Shown here: in pieces, positions 44,788-53,193 of the stretch | Numbering within the stretch: the stretch's first letter is position 1 | How the letters are laid out: each line of letters begins with the position of its first letter | The notes under the pieces: generated by a model | The model's input: the letters and a program-made list of their open reading frames with translations, nothing else | What the model was told of the DNA's origin: nothing | Databases searched by the model: none | Translations under genes and position numbers: made by a program | Assembly: GCF_001718795.1 (NCBI RefSeq) | Contig: NZ_CP013435.1 | Span: 806,001-870,000 of the forward strand | Direction: 5' to 3' | DNA from: Burkholderia latens | GTDB taxonomy: Bacteria > Pseudomonadota > Gammaproteobacteria > Burkholderiales > Burkholderiaceae | DNA length: 64,000 nt

Positions 44788-45522
44788 TTATCCGCGCGCC
44801 GGCAGTTCGCAGCCGTCGGGCCCGCACGCGGCTGCATCGTCGCCCGCGAGTTCGACGATCGCGCCGTCGCGCCACGCCTGCTCGAGCGCCTGCGTGAACA
44901 CGTCGGCCTGCTGCGCGCCGGACACCGCATAGCGGCCGCCGAACACGAACAGCGGCACGCCGCGTCCGCCGATCTGCGCGGCGCGCGCGATGTCGGCTTC
45001 GACTTCGTCGCGGTACGCGTCGCTGCGCAGCACGGCTTCGGCGGCCGAGCGCTCGAGCCCGGCTTCCGCCGCGAAGTCGAGCAACGAGGCATGATCGAAC
45101 AGCGACCCGTGCTCGCAGAAATACGCGCGATAGAGGCGCTCGGTCAGCGCATGCGCGCGGCCGGTCGCTTCCGCGAGTTTCACGAGGCGGTGAGCATCGA
45201 GTGTGTCGCCGACGAGCGTGCCGGGCAGGTCGTAGCGCAGCCCGACGCTCGCGGCCGCGTCCGTCACCTGCCGGAGCATCTGGTCGACTTGCGCGGCCGA
45301 CATCCGGTACTTGTCCGCGAGCATTGCCTCGACCGGTTCGACCGGCTGGCCAGGCATCAGCCGGTACGCGCGCAGCGCGACGTCGACGTGCTGCGCGTGT
45401 GCGAACGCGGCGAGCGCATCGTCGAAGCGGCGTTTGCCGATCCAGCACCACGGGCAGATCAGGTCGGACCAGATCTCGACGGTCAGGGTCTGGCGGGTAG
45501 CGGGGGCGGGGTGCGTCGTCAT
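44788..45522 (-). CDS. FrnE-like DsbA-family oxidoreductase
   Basis: This 244-residue cytosolic thioredoxin-fold protein has a CPWC active site (C23-C26) in IWSDLICPWCWIGKRRFDDA and a cis-proline loop GGRGVPLFVFGGRYAVSGAQ, the signature of the FrnE branch, whose members function as disulfide isomerases. Four C-terminal residues before the end (CGPDGCELPARG) add a second cysteine pair, also common in FrnE. An imperfect GATACCC tandem array lies in the 186-base gap upstream of it. Confidence 0.9.
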   Translation of the reverse strand: MTTHPAPATRQTLTVEIWSDLICPWCWIGKRRFDDALAAFAHAQHVDVALRAYRLMPGQPVEPVEAMLADKYRMSAAQVDQMLRQVTDAAASVGLRYDLPGTLVGDTLDAHRLVKLAEATGRAHALTERLYRAYFCEHGSLFDHASLLDFAAEAGLERSAAEAVLRSDAYRDEVEADIARAAQIGGRGVPLFVFGGRYAVSGAQQADVFTQALEQAWRDGAIVELAGDDAAACGPDGCELPARG

Positions 45523-45646
45523 GGGCGGTACGGCAGCGAAAAAGTGTAACCGAGACTATAGCATTTTGTGCTCCGACACATCGCGGCGGTCGGCTGGACG
45601 ACGCGCAAAGGGGCGACCGGCAACGTAATACCGAAACATGGGCGCC

Positions 45647-45680
45647 GATACCCGATACCCGATACCCGATACCCGATACC
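45647..45680. repeat. GATACCC heptanucleotide tandem array
   Basis: Four perfect copies of GATACCC plus a partial one (GATACC) run head to tail from 45647 to 45680. The array lies 125-158 bases upstream of the FrnE-like start and 29 bases past the stop of the regulator gene, both on the minus strand, so copy-number change could alter spacing in the intergenic region but not a protein. Confidence 0.95.
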
Positions 45681-45708
45681 GGCAGCCGGCGACGGCTGCA
45701 CGCGCCGG

Positions 45709-46368
45709 TTACGCGTCGCCCTGCGTTTCCTTCAGGTGCTTCAGGTGCTTGTAGACGGTCGCGCGCCCCATCCCGAGCACGTTCGCGACGTAGTTTGCAG
45801 CGCTCTTGCCGCGGAATGCGCCTTCCGCGTACAGCGCCTCGACGAGCTCGCGCCGATGTTCGCGCGTGAGGCCGTTCAGGCCTACCTGCCGCTCGCGCAG
45901 CCAGCCGTGCAGGAACGTGTTGATGCGCTCCTGCCAGTCGTCGCGGAACAATTCGTCCGGTTGCGCGACGATTCCCGCGCCCTTGATGAACACGTCGAGC
46001 GTCGCGCGCACGTCGTCGAACACCGCGATATTGAAGTTGATGCACATCATCCCGGCCGGACGGCCGTCGTCGTCGAACAACACGTTGCTCACGCAGCGCA
46101 TCCGTCGGCCGTCCCAGTTCAGCTTCTCGTACGGGCCGATCACGCGCTCGCGCGCCGAATGGTCGATCTCCTCGAGCGCCGAGTCGTCGCCGATCTCGCG
46201 CTTCGACAGGTTGTTCGCAAGGTACAGCACCGTCTGGTCGTGCAGGTCGTGGATCACGACTTCCGCATACGGGAAGAACAGCGCCGCGATGCCATCGGCG
46301 ATCGGTGCGTAGCGGGTGAGCAGCAGGTCTTTGACGGGGGATTGCTTCTTGCGCATCGGAATCGCCAT
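45709..46368 (-). CDS. YheO-family transcriptional regulator (DauR-like)
   Basis: This 219-residue regulator has an N-terminal PAS-like YheO domain (residues about 10-125; TRYAPIADGIAALFFPYAEVVIHDL, then GMMCINFNIAVF) and a C-terminal HTH (LTREHRRELVEALYAEGAFRGKSAANYVANVLGMGRATVYKHLKHL). It is the architecture of DauR of Pseudomonas aeruginosa, which controls the D-arginine dau operon. Here it lies next to an ornithine-cyclodeaminase-like gene on the same strand and divergent from a binding protein and D-amino-acid dehydrogenase. Start at 46368 (MAIPMRKK) or 46356 (MRKK). Confidence 0.87.
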   Translation of the reverse strand: MAIPMRKKQSPVKDLLLTRYAPIADGIAALFFPYAEVVIHDLHDQTVLYLANNLSKREIGDDSALEEIDHSARERVIGPYEKLNWDGRRMRCVSNVLFDDDGRPAGMMCINFNIAVFDDVRATLDVFIKGAGIVAQPDELFRDDWQERINTFLHGWLRERQVGLNGLTREHRRELVEALYAEGAFRGKSAANYVANVLGMGRATVYKHLKHLKETQGDA

Positions 46369-46496
46369 CTCGGGTGAGCGGGGGCCGGGCGGCGCGTCTG
46401 CGCGGCGCATGGGCGTACCGGCGATCGGCTCGCTCGTGCGCCCGCGCGCTGCCGCGGCGGTTGCGTCATTGTATCGGCCCCGCATGCGTGCGCCGC

Positions 46497-47459
46497 TCAT
46501 GCGCGCGTCAGATGTTCGTACAGCGCGTGCGCGATCGCGATGTCCTCGAGTCCGAGACCGATCGAGCGGAACAACGCATGGCGCGTGCGCGACGGCGCCG
46601 GACATGTGCCGGTGACGAGCGCTGGCAAATCGCCGACGATCCGCTCGGGCGTCCAGCCGTGCTCGGCCGCCGCGATCAGCATTTCGCCCGCGCTCGAGGG
46701 CGTCGTGTGCCGGTAGTCGCAGTACACGTCCATGTCGGGGAGCCACGCGGGCGGAATCTCGTGTGCCCGCGCGACGTTGGTGCTGATCGACGTGACGAGC
46801 GCGGGGCGGGTGAGCATGCCGTCCGCGAGCACCGGCGTGCCCGACGACGTGCACAGCATCACGACGTCCGCATCGCGCACGCATGCTTCGACGCTTGCGG
46901 CGGCACGCGCGCGCGGATCGAGCCGTGCCAGTGTCGCCACCAGCGCCGGGTCGCCGGCGAGCGCAGGCGAATGCACGCTGATCGATGCCCAGTCGCGCAA
47001 TGGCGCGGCGTGGCGCAGATGCGCAAGGCCGACCGCGCCGGTGCCGATCACGGCGAGCCGGCGGGCGTCGCGCGGTGCGAGGCAGTCGACCGCGAGCGCC
47101 GTCGTGCCGGCCGTGCGCTCGACCGTCAGCAGCCCGGCGTCGCACCACATCAGAGGCTGGCCGGTGCGCATCGACATCAGCGCCGTCCATGCGGTAACGA
47201 TGGGTTTGGCGCCCGTCACGACGTACGGCGACAGTTTCGCGCCGAATACCTGCTCGTCGGCGAGCGCGCCGAGGTACGTGATGAAATCGCCGGCCTGGTC
47301 GGGGAACGGCGTCAGCGTCTGCGGCGGCTGGACCGCACGGGCCGACGCGAGCGACGCGAACATGCGGCGCAGCGTGCCGAGCACGTCGAGCGACGGGAGT
47401 GCCGCGCGCACCGCGGCTTCGTCGACGGTCAACGGCGGGGTCGGGGCGAGTTGCGTCAT
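46497..47459 (-). CDS. Ornithine cyclodeaminase / mu-crystallin family reductase (DauB-like)
   Basis: This 320-residue NAD(P)-binding protein has the OCD fold: LAVIGTGAVGLAHLRHAAPL is the Rossmann motif, preceded by GDFITYLGALADEQVFGAKLSPY and TALMSMRTGQPLMWCDAGLLTVERTAGTTALAV, the substrate and dimer region. In P. aeruginosa DauB reduces 2-ketoarginine (as the imine) to L-arginine after DauA oxidises D-arginine. That role is inferred here from the neighbouring YheO regulator and D-amino-acid dehydrogenase. An ornithine cyclodeaminase or imine reductase for another amino acid is possible. Confidence 0.85.
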   Translation of the reverse strand: MTQLAPTPPLTVDEAAVRAALPSLDVLGTLRRMFASLASARAVQPPQTLTPFPDQAGDFITYLGALADEQVFGAKLSPYVVTGAKPIVTAWTALMSMRTGQPLMWCDAGLLTVERTAGTTALAVDCLAPRDARRLAVIGTGAVGLAHLRHAAPLRDWASISVHSPALAGDPALVATLARLDPRARAAASVEACVRDADVVMLCTSSGTPVLADGMLTRPALVTSISTNVARAHEIPPAWLPDMDVYCDYRHTTPSSAGEMLIAAAEHGWTPERIVGDLPALVTGTCPAPSRTRHALFRSIGLGLEDIAIAHALYEHLTRA

Positions 47460-47531
47460 GGATGTCTCCGTTCGGGCTGGACCGCGCAGTCTCGAAAGCG
47501 CGTGTCTAGCGATGTTCGTGATGGAATAAAA

Positions 47532-47544
47532 GTCTAATATAGAC
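47532..47544. promoter_or_regulatory. Palindrome GTCTA-ATA-TAGAC near OCD-like gene
   Basis: Perfect 5-bp arms (GTCTA at 47532-47536, TAGAC at 47540-47544) around a 3-base centre lie 73 bases before the OCD-like start. The half-site is shared with the palindrome at 47695, pointing to a common regulator, most simply the YheO-type protein. Confidence 0.5.
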
Positions 47545-47694
47545 AGAAAGAAGTGGGGAAATTTTTCTCTTGCGGACGCTCATGTACCATTGTTGGCGGA
47601 GAAAATCTCAACGAATCATGGGGTTGTAGCGCATTCCGCCACTTTTGCCGCGAAATGTCCGAGACGGGATTATCGTATCCCCTATAGTCCATAG

Positions 47695-47709
47695 TAGACT
47701 AACAGTCTA
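47695..47709. promoter_or_regulatory. Palindrome TAGACT-AAC-AGTCTA near binding-protein gene
   Basis: Perfect 6-bp arms with a 3-base centre, 123 bases before the periplasmic binding protein start. It contains the TAGAC half-site of the 47532 palindrome in inverted order, in an A/T-rich setting (CTATAGTCCATAG just upstream). Confidence 0.55.
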
Positions 47710-47831
47710 TATTCTGGCGGTGGACCGGCGCGTCGCCCTGCGTCAGCCGCGCAGTCCGGCACGACCGCATCCCGATCCGGCGCCGAGCGACCGGTCTTCA
47801 TCGCCTCAATCAGGAATCGAAGGAATTCGTC

Positions 47832-48611
47832 ATGAACTGGAAGCTTTCCCTCTGCGCCGTTGCGGCGCTTGCGTGCGCGGCCGTTACGGCCCACGCGGAA
47901 CAGGCCACGTTGCGCTTCGGGATCGAAGCCGCATACCCGCCGTTCGAGAGCAAGACGCCGGCCGGCCAGCTGCAGGGTTTCGACGTCGACGTCGGCAACG
48001 CCGTATGCGCGAAGCTGAACATGAAATGCGTGTGGGTCGAAAACGCGTTCGACGGGTTGATCCCGGCACTGCAGGCGCGCAAGTTCGACGCGATCAACTC
48101 GGCGATGAACATCACCGCGAAGCGCAAGCAGAGCATCGATTTCACGCCGCCGATCTACGTGGTGCCGATCGTGATGGTCGCGCATCGCGGTTCGCCGCTG
48201 CGGCCCGATGCCGCGAGCTTGCGCGGCAAGCACGTCGGCGTGCTGCAGGGTTCGTCGCAGGAGGATTTCCTGAAGGCGCACTGGGCGAATGCGGGCGTGA
48301 ACGTCGTGTCCTATCAGGATCAGGACCAGATCTATGCCGACCTCGTCGCGGGCCGTCTCGACGCAGCCGTTCAGGAGGCGCAGACCGCGCAGGAGGGTTT
48401 CCTCGACAAGCCGGCCGGCCGCGACTATCAGATCGTCGGCGAGCCGCTGAAGGATCCGGCGACGCTCGGCGAAGGCACCGGCTTCGGGCTGCGCAAGGGC
48501 GACAAGGCGCTGCAGGCGAAGATCGTCGGCGCGCTCGACGCGCTGAAGAAGGACGGCACGCTGAGCGCGCTGTCGCAGAAGTACTTCAAGCGCGACATCG
48601 TCGCGAAGTAA
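47832..48611 (+). CDS. Periplasmic polar-amino-acid-binding protein (HisJ/ArgT type)
   Basis: This 259-residue substrate-binding protein has a signal peptide (MNWKLSLCAVAALACAAVTAHA, cleavage after Ala 22) and a two-lobe SBP_bac_3 domain: LRFGIEAAYPPFESKTPAGQLQGFDVDVGNAVC, then DGLIPALQARKFDAINSAMNIT and a C-terminal GTGFGLRKGD. It resembles lysine/arginine/ornithine or histidine receptors. No permease or ATPase gene is adjacent, so it must share a transporter coded elsewhere. It is the first gene of the plus arm, 78 bases before the FAD dehydrogenase. Confidence 0.92.
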   Translation: MNWKLSLCAVAALACAAVTAHAEQATLRFGIEAAYPPFESKTPAGQLQGFDVDVGNAVCAKLNMKCVWVENAFDGLIPALQARKFDAINSAMNITAKRKQSIDFTPPIYVVPIVMVAHRGSPLRPDAASLRGKHVGVLQGSSQEDFLKAHWANAGVNVVSYQDQDQIYADLVAGRLDAAVQEAQTAQEGFLDKPAGRDYQIVGEPLKDPATLGEGTGFGLRKGDKALQAKIVGALDALKKDGTLSALSQKYFKRDIVAK

Positions 48612-48689
48612 GCGGTTCCCGCGCCGGCCGCGACGCCGGCGCGTATTGCTGCCCATCGTGCAGCGAATCTCGACGCGGTACGGAAAAGC

Positions 48690-49934
48690 ATGGATTTCGA
48701 CGTCATCGTTCTGGGGGCCGGCATCGTCGGCGTGTCGTCGGCGCTGCATCTGCAGGATCGCGGGCTGCGCGTCGCGCTCGTCGACCGGCGAGCGCCCGGC
48801 GAGGAAACGAGCCACGGCAATGCGGGGCTGATCGAGCGCTCGTCGGTCGTGCCGTATGCGTTTCCGCGCCGGCTCGGCACGCTGCTGCGCTATGCGCGCA
48901 ACCGCTCGGTCGATCTCTACTGGGACTACAAGGCGCTGCCTGCATATGCGGGCTGGCTTGCGCGCTTTTGGCGCGAATCGTCGCCGCAGCGGCTCGCGGC
49001 CGCCGCACGCGACATGCTGCCGCTCGTCGCGGCGAGCGTCGTCGAGCATGACGCGCTGCTCGCGCGCACCGACGCGCAGCCGCTCGTGCACGACGGCGGG
49101 TGGATCGAGGCGTTTCGTTCTCCCGAGCTGTTCGACGCGGAAGCGCGCGCGCAGCGGCAGGTGGCGGACGCGCACGGGTTGCGGATGAGCGTGCTCGACG
49201 CGCGCGCGTTGCGCGAGCGCGAGCCCGGCATCGGCGCCGCATTCTGCGGCGCATTCCATTGGCAGGATCCGAAGACGGTGTCGAGCCCCGGTGGGCTGAC
49301 GAAGGCGTACGCGCGGCTGTTCGAGCGCGACGGCGGCACGTTCGTGCGCGGCGACGCGACGACGCTCGCGCAGGTGCGCGACGGCTGGCAGGTCGATACG
49401 GAGTACGGCTCGATCTCGGCAGGCGCGGCGGTAGTCGCACTCGGCCCCTGGTCCGATCACGTGTTCGCGCCTCTCGGCTACCGGATTCCGCTGCGCGCGA
49501 AGCGCGGTTATCACATGCACTACCAGCCGACCCGCGCGCCGCTGAACGTGCCCGTGTGCGATACCGAAGCGGGTTTCGTCGTCGCGCCGATGGACGGCGG
49601 CCGCCTGCGGCTCACGACCGGCGTCGAGATCGCATTGCGCGGCGCGCCGCCGACAGGCGTGCAGCTCGCGCGAGCCGAGCCGCTCGCGCGCGACGCGTTC
49701 GGCATCGGCGAGCGGCTCGATGCGCAGCCATGGCTGGGGATGAGGCCGTGCACGCCCGACATGCGGCCGGTGATCGGGCCGGCGCCGCGTCATCGCGGCT
49801 TGTGGTTCGCGTTCGGCCATTGCCACCACGGTCTCACGCTCGGGCCCGCGACCGGACGCCTGCTTGCCGAGATGATGACCGGCGCGCCGACCTATATCGA
49901 TCCGCGCCCATACCGGCCCGCGCGTTTCGGTTAA
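48690..49934 (+). CDS. FAD-dependent D-amino-acid dehydrogenase (DadA-like)
   Basis: This 414-residue flavoenzyme begins MDFDVIVLGAGIVGVSSALHLQDRG, the FAD-binding Rossmann motif, followed by the GNAGLIERSSVVPYAFP segment of DadA enzymes. MRPCTPDMRPVIGPAPRHRGLWFAFGHCHHGLTLGPATGRLLAEM at the C-terminus closes the FAD fold. It should oxidise a D-amino acid to the 2-keto acid, passing electrons to the quinone pool. It is of the DadA lineage, not the shorter DauA lineage, although its neighbours resemble the dau locus. Candidates are D-arginine, D-lysine, D-hydroxyproline or other basic D-amino acids. Confidence 0.9.
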   Translation: MDFDVIVLGAGIVGVSSALHLQDRGLRVALVDRRAPGEETSHGNAGLIERSSVVPYAFPRRLGTLLRYARNRSVDLYWDYKALPAYAGWLARFWRESSPQRLAAAARDMLPLVAASVVEHDALLARTDAQPLVHDGGWIEAFRSPELFDAEARAQRQVADAHGLRMSVLDARALREREPGIGAAFCGAFHWQDPKTVSSPGGLTKAYARLFERDGGTFVRGDATTLAQVRDGWQVDTEYGSISAGAAVVALGPWSDHVFAPLGYRIPLRAKRGYHMHYQPTRAPLNVPVCDTEAGFVVAPMDGGRLRLTTGVEIALRGAPPTGVQLARAEPLARDAFGIGERLDAQPWLGMRPCTPDMRPVIGPAPRHRGLWFAFGHCHHGLTLGPATGRLLAEMMTGAPTYIDPRPYRPARFG

Positions 49935-49948
49935 GCGCGTCGCGGCAC

Positions 49949-49982
49949 GACGGCCGCCGCGTGTGCGGCCGTCACAGTTTTT
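49949..49982 (+). terminator. Rho-independent terminator after D-amino-acid dehydrogenase
   Basis: GACGGCCGC (49949-49957) pairs with GCGGCCGTC (49965-49973), loop of seven bases, followed by ACAGTTTTT. It lies 14 bases beyond the stop. Confidence 0.88.
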
Positions 49983-50418
49983 CATTCTGCTGTCTGCGCG
50001 ATCAGTTGAGCCGCACGGCCGTAATTGTCTGCGTAATTCGCCGACGGAAAGAAATCTCGGAATAAGAAAATCGGAAAGCACACGATTTATCAATGCATTT
50101 TCATGGAAATGAAATGCAAAACGGGCATGTCGCTCGGCGATCCCATGGCATTCTGTCGCCCCGGCTGTTCCGGCGTTCGATCGATGTACCGGAACACTTT
50201 ACTCCGGGGCTCGCAAACGTTACGTTACATCCGCGCTCGCGCATGTTTTTTTCGTCAGATGATTTGACGCGCCGGGGGAATTCATTTACCCGGAAAGCCA
50301 TATAAAACCGTTATTGGCTTGCAATAAGCCAACGAATGAACGCGGTTTATCCCGGTGGCACACTTCATGCAATCCGTCCCCATGCTTTTCAACGTAGTGC
50401 CAACGGAGACGGGTGAAG
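49983..50418. other. AT-rich leader upstream of the repeat-protein gene
   Basis: About 436 bases of lower GC than the flanks, with a loose hairpin TGCATTT ... AAATGCA (50094-50118) and CGTCAGATGATTTGACG (50253-50269), an inverted repeat with 6-bp arms. These may be regulatory. The segment 50290-50340 (TATAAAACCGTTATTGGC) could be the promoter. GGAG at 50405-50408 is the ribosome-binding site of the following gene, 10 nt before its ATG. Confidence 0.55.
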
Positions 50419-52869
50419 ATGCGAAAAAATCTTAAATTGACGGGTGTGGCGCTGTCGGTCGCGACGGTATTCGGGGTACTGGCTTCGGGTTCGGCGACCG
50501 CGGGAACGCTCGATGGGTTGCCGATTCCACAAGTGATCGTGAATCCGTCGGGGAACGGCGTATCGGTGGGGCTGGCTGCCACTGGCACGTCGCCGCTGGG
50601 GACAATCACCGTCGCGGCCGGCGGTTCGGGCGCGATTCAGACGTCGTTCGGTAATCCGGCGGAGGCGGTGTCCGGCGCGGTGAATGCGCTGACGGGTGCG
50701 CTCGGCGCCGGTGGCGGCGCGGTCACGCCGCTCGCACCGGTTCAAGGTGTGGTCAATCAAGTGACCGGTGCGCTAGGCGGCGGCAATCCGGCGGGTGCAT
50801 TGACCGGTGCGCTGGGCACGGTGACGGGCGCGCTGGGCAACGTCGGTGGCGGCACGAATCCGCTCGCGCCGGTTCAAGGTGTGGTCAATCAAGTGACCGG
50901 TGCGCTAGGCGGGGGTAATCCGGCGGGTGCGCTGACCGGTGCGCTGGGTACGGTGACGGGGGCGTTGGGCAACGTCGGTGGCGGCACGAATCCGCTCGCG
51001 CCGGTTCAAGGTGTGGTCAATCAAGTGACCGGTGCGCTAGGCGGCGGCAATCCTGCAGGTGCATTGACCGGTGCTCTCGGTACGGTAACGGGCGCGCTGG
51101 GCAACGTCGGTGGCGGCGCGAATCCGCTCGCACCGGTTCAAGGTGTGGTCAATCAAGTGACCGGTGCGCTAGGCGGCGGCAATCCGGCGGGTGCATTGAC
51201 CGGTGCGCTGGGCACGGTGACGGGCGCGCTGGGCAACGTCGGTGGCGGCACGAATCCGCTCGCGCCGGTTCAAGGTGTGGTCAATCAAGTGACCGGTGCG
51301 CTAGGCGGGGGTAATCCGGCGGGTGCGCTGACCGGTGCGCTGACCGGTGCGCTGGGTACGGTGACGGGGGCGTTGGGCAACGTCGGTGGCGGCACGAATC
51401 CGCTCGCGCCGGTTCAAGGTGCGATCAATCAGGTGACCGGTGCGCTAGGCGGCGGCAATCCGGCGGGTGCGCTGACCGGTGCGCTGGGTACGGTGACGGG
51501 CGCGTTGGGCAACGTCGGTGGCGGCGCGAATCCGCTCGCGCCGGTTCAAGGTGTGGTCAATCAAGTGACCGGTGCGCTAGGCGGCGGCAATCCGGCAGGT
51601 GCGTTGACCGGTGCGCTGGGTACGGTGACAGGCGCGCTGGGCAACGTCGGCGGCACCAACCCGCTGGCGCCGATCCAGAGCGTCGTCGATCAGGTCACCG
51701 GCACGCTGGGCAGCGGCAATCCGGCCGGCGCGCTGAGCAACGCGGTCAACACGATCACGGGGACGCTCGGCAACGGCGGTGGTGCGTCGGGCGCGCTGGC
51801 CCCGGTGCAGGGTGCGATCACGCAACTTGCTGGCTCACTCGGCAATGACAATCCCGCCGGTGCGCTGTCGAACGCCGTGAACTCGGTGACGGGCGCACTC
51901 GGCAACCTCGGCGGCACGAACCCGCTGGCGCCGGTGCAAGGCGTCGTGAACCAGGTTGTCGGCACGTTGTCGGGTGCAGGCGGCAGCAGCCCGATCACGC
52001 CGATCACCAACCTCGTCAGCGGCCTGCAGAACGCGCTGCCGACCGGCGGCAACGCGGCCGGTGCACTGTCGAACGCCGTGAACTCGGTGACGGGCGCACT
52101 CGGCAGCCTTGGCGGCACGAACCCGCTGGCGCCGGTGCAGGGCGTCGTGAATCAGGTGGTCGGTACGCTCGGCGGCAGCAATCCGGCCGGCGCACTGAGT
52201 AGCGCGGTGAACTCGGTGACGGGCGCACTCGGCAATCTCGGCGGCACGAACCCGCTGGCGCCGGTGCAAGGCGTCGTGAACCAGGTGGTCGGCACGCTCG
52301 GCTTCGGCAACCCGGCCGGCGCACTGAGCGGTGCGGTGAACTCCCTGACGGGCGCACTCGGCAACCTCGGCGGCACCAGCCCGCTGGCGCCGGTGCAAGG
52401 CGTCGTGAATCAGGTCGTCGGTACGTTGTCGGGCGCAGGCGGCAGCAGCCCGATCGCGCCGATCACGAACCTCGTCGGCGGTCTGACCGGCGGCAGCAAT
52501 CCGGCCGGCGCATTGACCGGCGCGCTCGGCTCGGTGACGGGCGCGCTCGGCAGCGGTCCTGCGGCGCTCGGGCAGGCGGCCGGTGCGCTGTCGGGCGCGG
52601 CAGGTTCGACGGCGGCGGCGGGCGGCGGCCTGCTCGGCTCCGGCGCGAGTGCGGCGGGCAGCACGGCCGGCGCGGTCGGCTCGCTGGTTTCGACGACCGG
52701 CAACGCGTCGGCGACGGTGGTCAACGCCGTCGGCACGACACTGGGCACTGCTCTCGGGTCCGCGCCTGGTCTGTCGGTCACGCCGCATTCGGGCAGCGGA
52801 TCGGCAAACAACCCGCTCGCACCGGTGTCGACGCTGCTGCAAGCGGTGACGGGCGCACTGCCGAAGTAA
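50419..52869 (+). CDS. Secreted protein of 44-residue repeats, function unknown
   Basis: This 816-residue protein has a signal peptide (about 27 residues, ending SGSATA) and then roughly 13 tandem repeats of about 44 residues. The consensus begins PLAPVQGVVNQVTGALGGG, continues NPAGALTGALGTVTGALG and ends NVGGGTN; the first seven are nearly identical in DNA (132-bp period from 50728), the rest diverge. Composition is very rich in Gly, Ala, Thr, Val and Leu with almost no aromatics or charged residues. There is no anchor motif, LPxTG, autotransporter beta-domain or known adhesin domain. It may form an extended or fibrous surface or matrix protein; I do not recognise the family. Confidence 0.85.
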   Translation: MRKNLKLTGVALSVATVFGVLASGSATAGTLDGLPIPQVIVNPSGNGVSVGLAATGTSPLGTITVAAGGSGAIQTSFGNPAEAVSGAVNALTGALGAGGGAVTPLAPVQGVVNQVTGALGGGNPAGALTGALGTVTGALGNVGGGTNPLAPVQGVVNQVTGALGGGNPAGALTGALGTVTGALGNVGGGTNPLAPVQGVVNQVTGALGGGNPAGALTGALGTVTGALGNVGGGANPLAPVQGVVNQVTGALGGGNPAGALTGALGTVTGALGNVGGGTNPLAPVQGVVNQVTGALGGGNPAGALTGALTGALGTVTGALGNVGGGTNPLAPVQGAINQVTGALGGGNPAGALTGALGTVTGALGNVGGGANPLAPVQGVVNQVTGALGGGNPAGALTGALGTVTGALGNVGGTNPLAPIQSVVDQVTGTLGSGNPAGALSNAVNTITGTLGNGGGASGALAPVQGAITQLAGSLGNDNPAGALSNAVNSVTGALGNLGGTNPLAPVQGVVNQVVGTLSGAGGSSPITPITNLVSGLQNALPTGGNAAGALSNAVNSVTGALGSLGGTNPLAPVQGVVNQVVGTLGGSNPAGALSSAVNSVTGALGNLGGTNPLAPVQGVVNQVVGTLGFGNPAGALSGAVNSLTGALGNLGGTSPLAPVQGVVNQVVGTLSGAGGSSPIAPITNLVGGLTGGSNPAGALTGALGSVTGALGSGPAALGQAAGALSGAAGSTAAAGGGLLGSGASAAGSTAGAVGSLVSTTGNASATVVNAVGTTLGTALGSAPGLSVTPHSGSGSANNPLAPVSTLLQAVTGALPK
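50728..51656 (+). repeat. 132-bp tandem repeats within the secreted protein gene
   Basis: Seven consecutive near-identical units begin at 50728, 50860, 50992, 51124, 51256, 51400 and 51532. Unit 4 is identical to unit 1 in the bases I compared and unit 5 matches unit 2 apart from a 12-bp in-frame insertion (ACCGGTGCGCTG) at about 51340, so a block with a 396-bp period was duplicated more recently than the single units. The array keeps the reading frame. Confidence 0.93.
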
Positions 52870-52925
52870 CCGGCCGGCGCGTGCGGGAGCGGTGCATCGC
52901 CTCCCGCGCGCGGCAGGTCGCACGG

Positions 52926-52957
52926 CGCGGCATGACAGCAATGTCATGCCGCGTTTT
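52926..52957 (+). terminator. Rho-independent terminator after repeat-protein gene
   Basis: CGCGGCATGACA (52926-52937) pairs perfectly with TGTCATGCCGCG (52942-52953) across the tetraloop GCAA, followed by TTTT. It lies 57 bases after the stop and is the strongest hairpin in this part of the window. Confidence 0.95.
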
Positions 52958-53193
52958 CGTTTCTGACGCGCAATTTCATTTGGCCGAGGAATGGCCGGTT
53001 TGCCGGCCGCCGGCCTCCCGCGCAGGCGCAACAGCCGCAACATCGCCCGCATGGAATAACCGGCCGGCCCGTCCGTTTACATACCGAGTCGCGGCGCAAC
53101 CGCACGGCGGGATAATGACCATGACGAAGTCCGCGGTCCCGTCGGGCGTCGCCGCGCCTGGTGCCGTGCGATGCCACGCAAAGGAGAACGGGA
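52958..53193. other. Spacer between the repeat protein and the sigma-factor block
   Basis: About 236 bases with several short CCGG palindromes (for example at 52992-53010) and no recognisable gene. AAGGAGAACGGGA at 53180-53192 is the ribosome-binding region for the next gene. Confidence 0.5.

Larger units (their letters stand above)
47460..47831. other. Divergent regulatory region of the D-amino-acid cluster
   Basis: The 372 bases between the OCD-like and binding-protein genes are AT-rich and contain two related short palindromes, described separately. No open gene is visible. AAGGAATTCGTC just before 47832 is a moderate ribosome-binding site. Confidence 0.6.

Noticed and set aside
50728..51656. 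Repeat block considered as a CRISPR array
   Set aside because: Units are 132 bp, contiguous and coding, with no spacers.
51835..53052. 405-residue minus-strand frame opposite the repeat-protein gene
   Set aside because: Antisense of a repetitive gene; the plus-strand frame has a signal peptide, ribosome-binding site and terminator.
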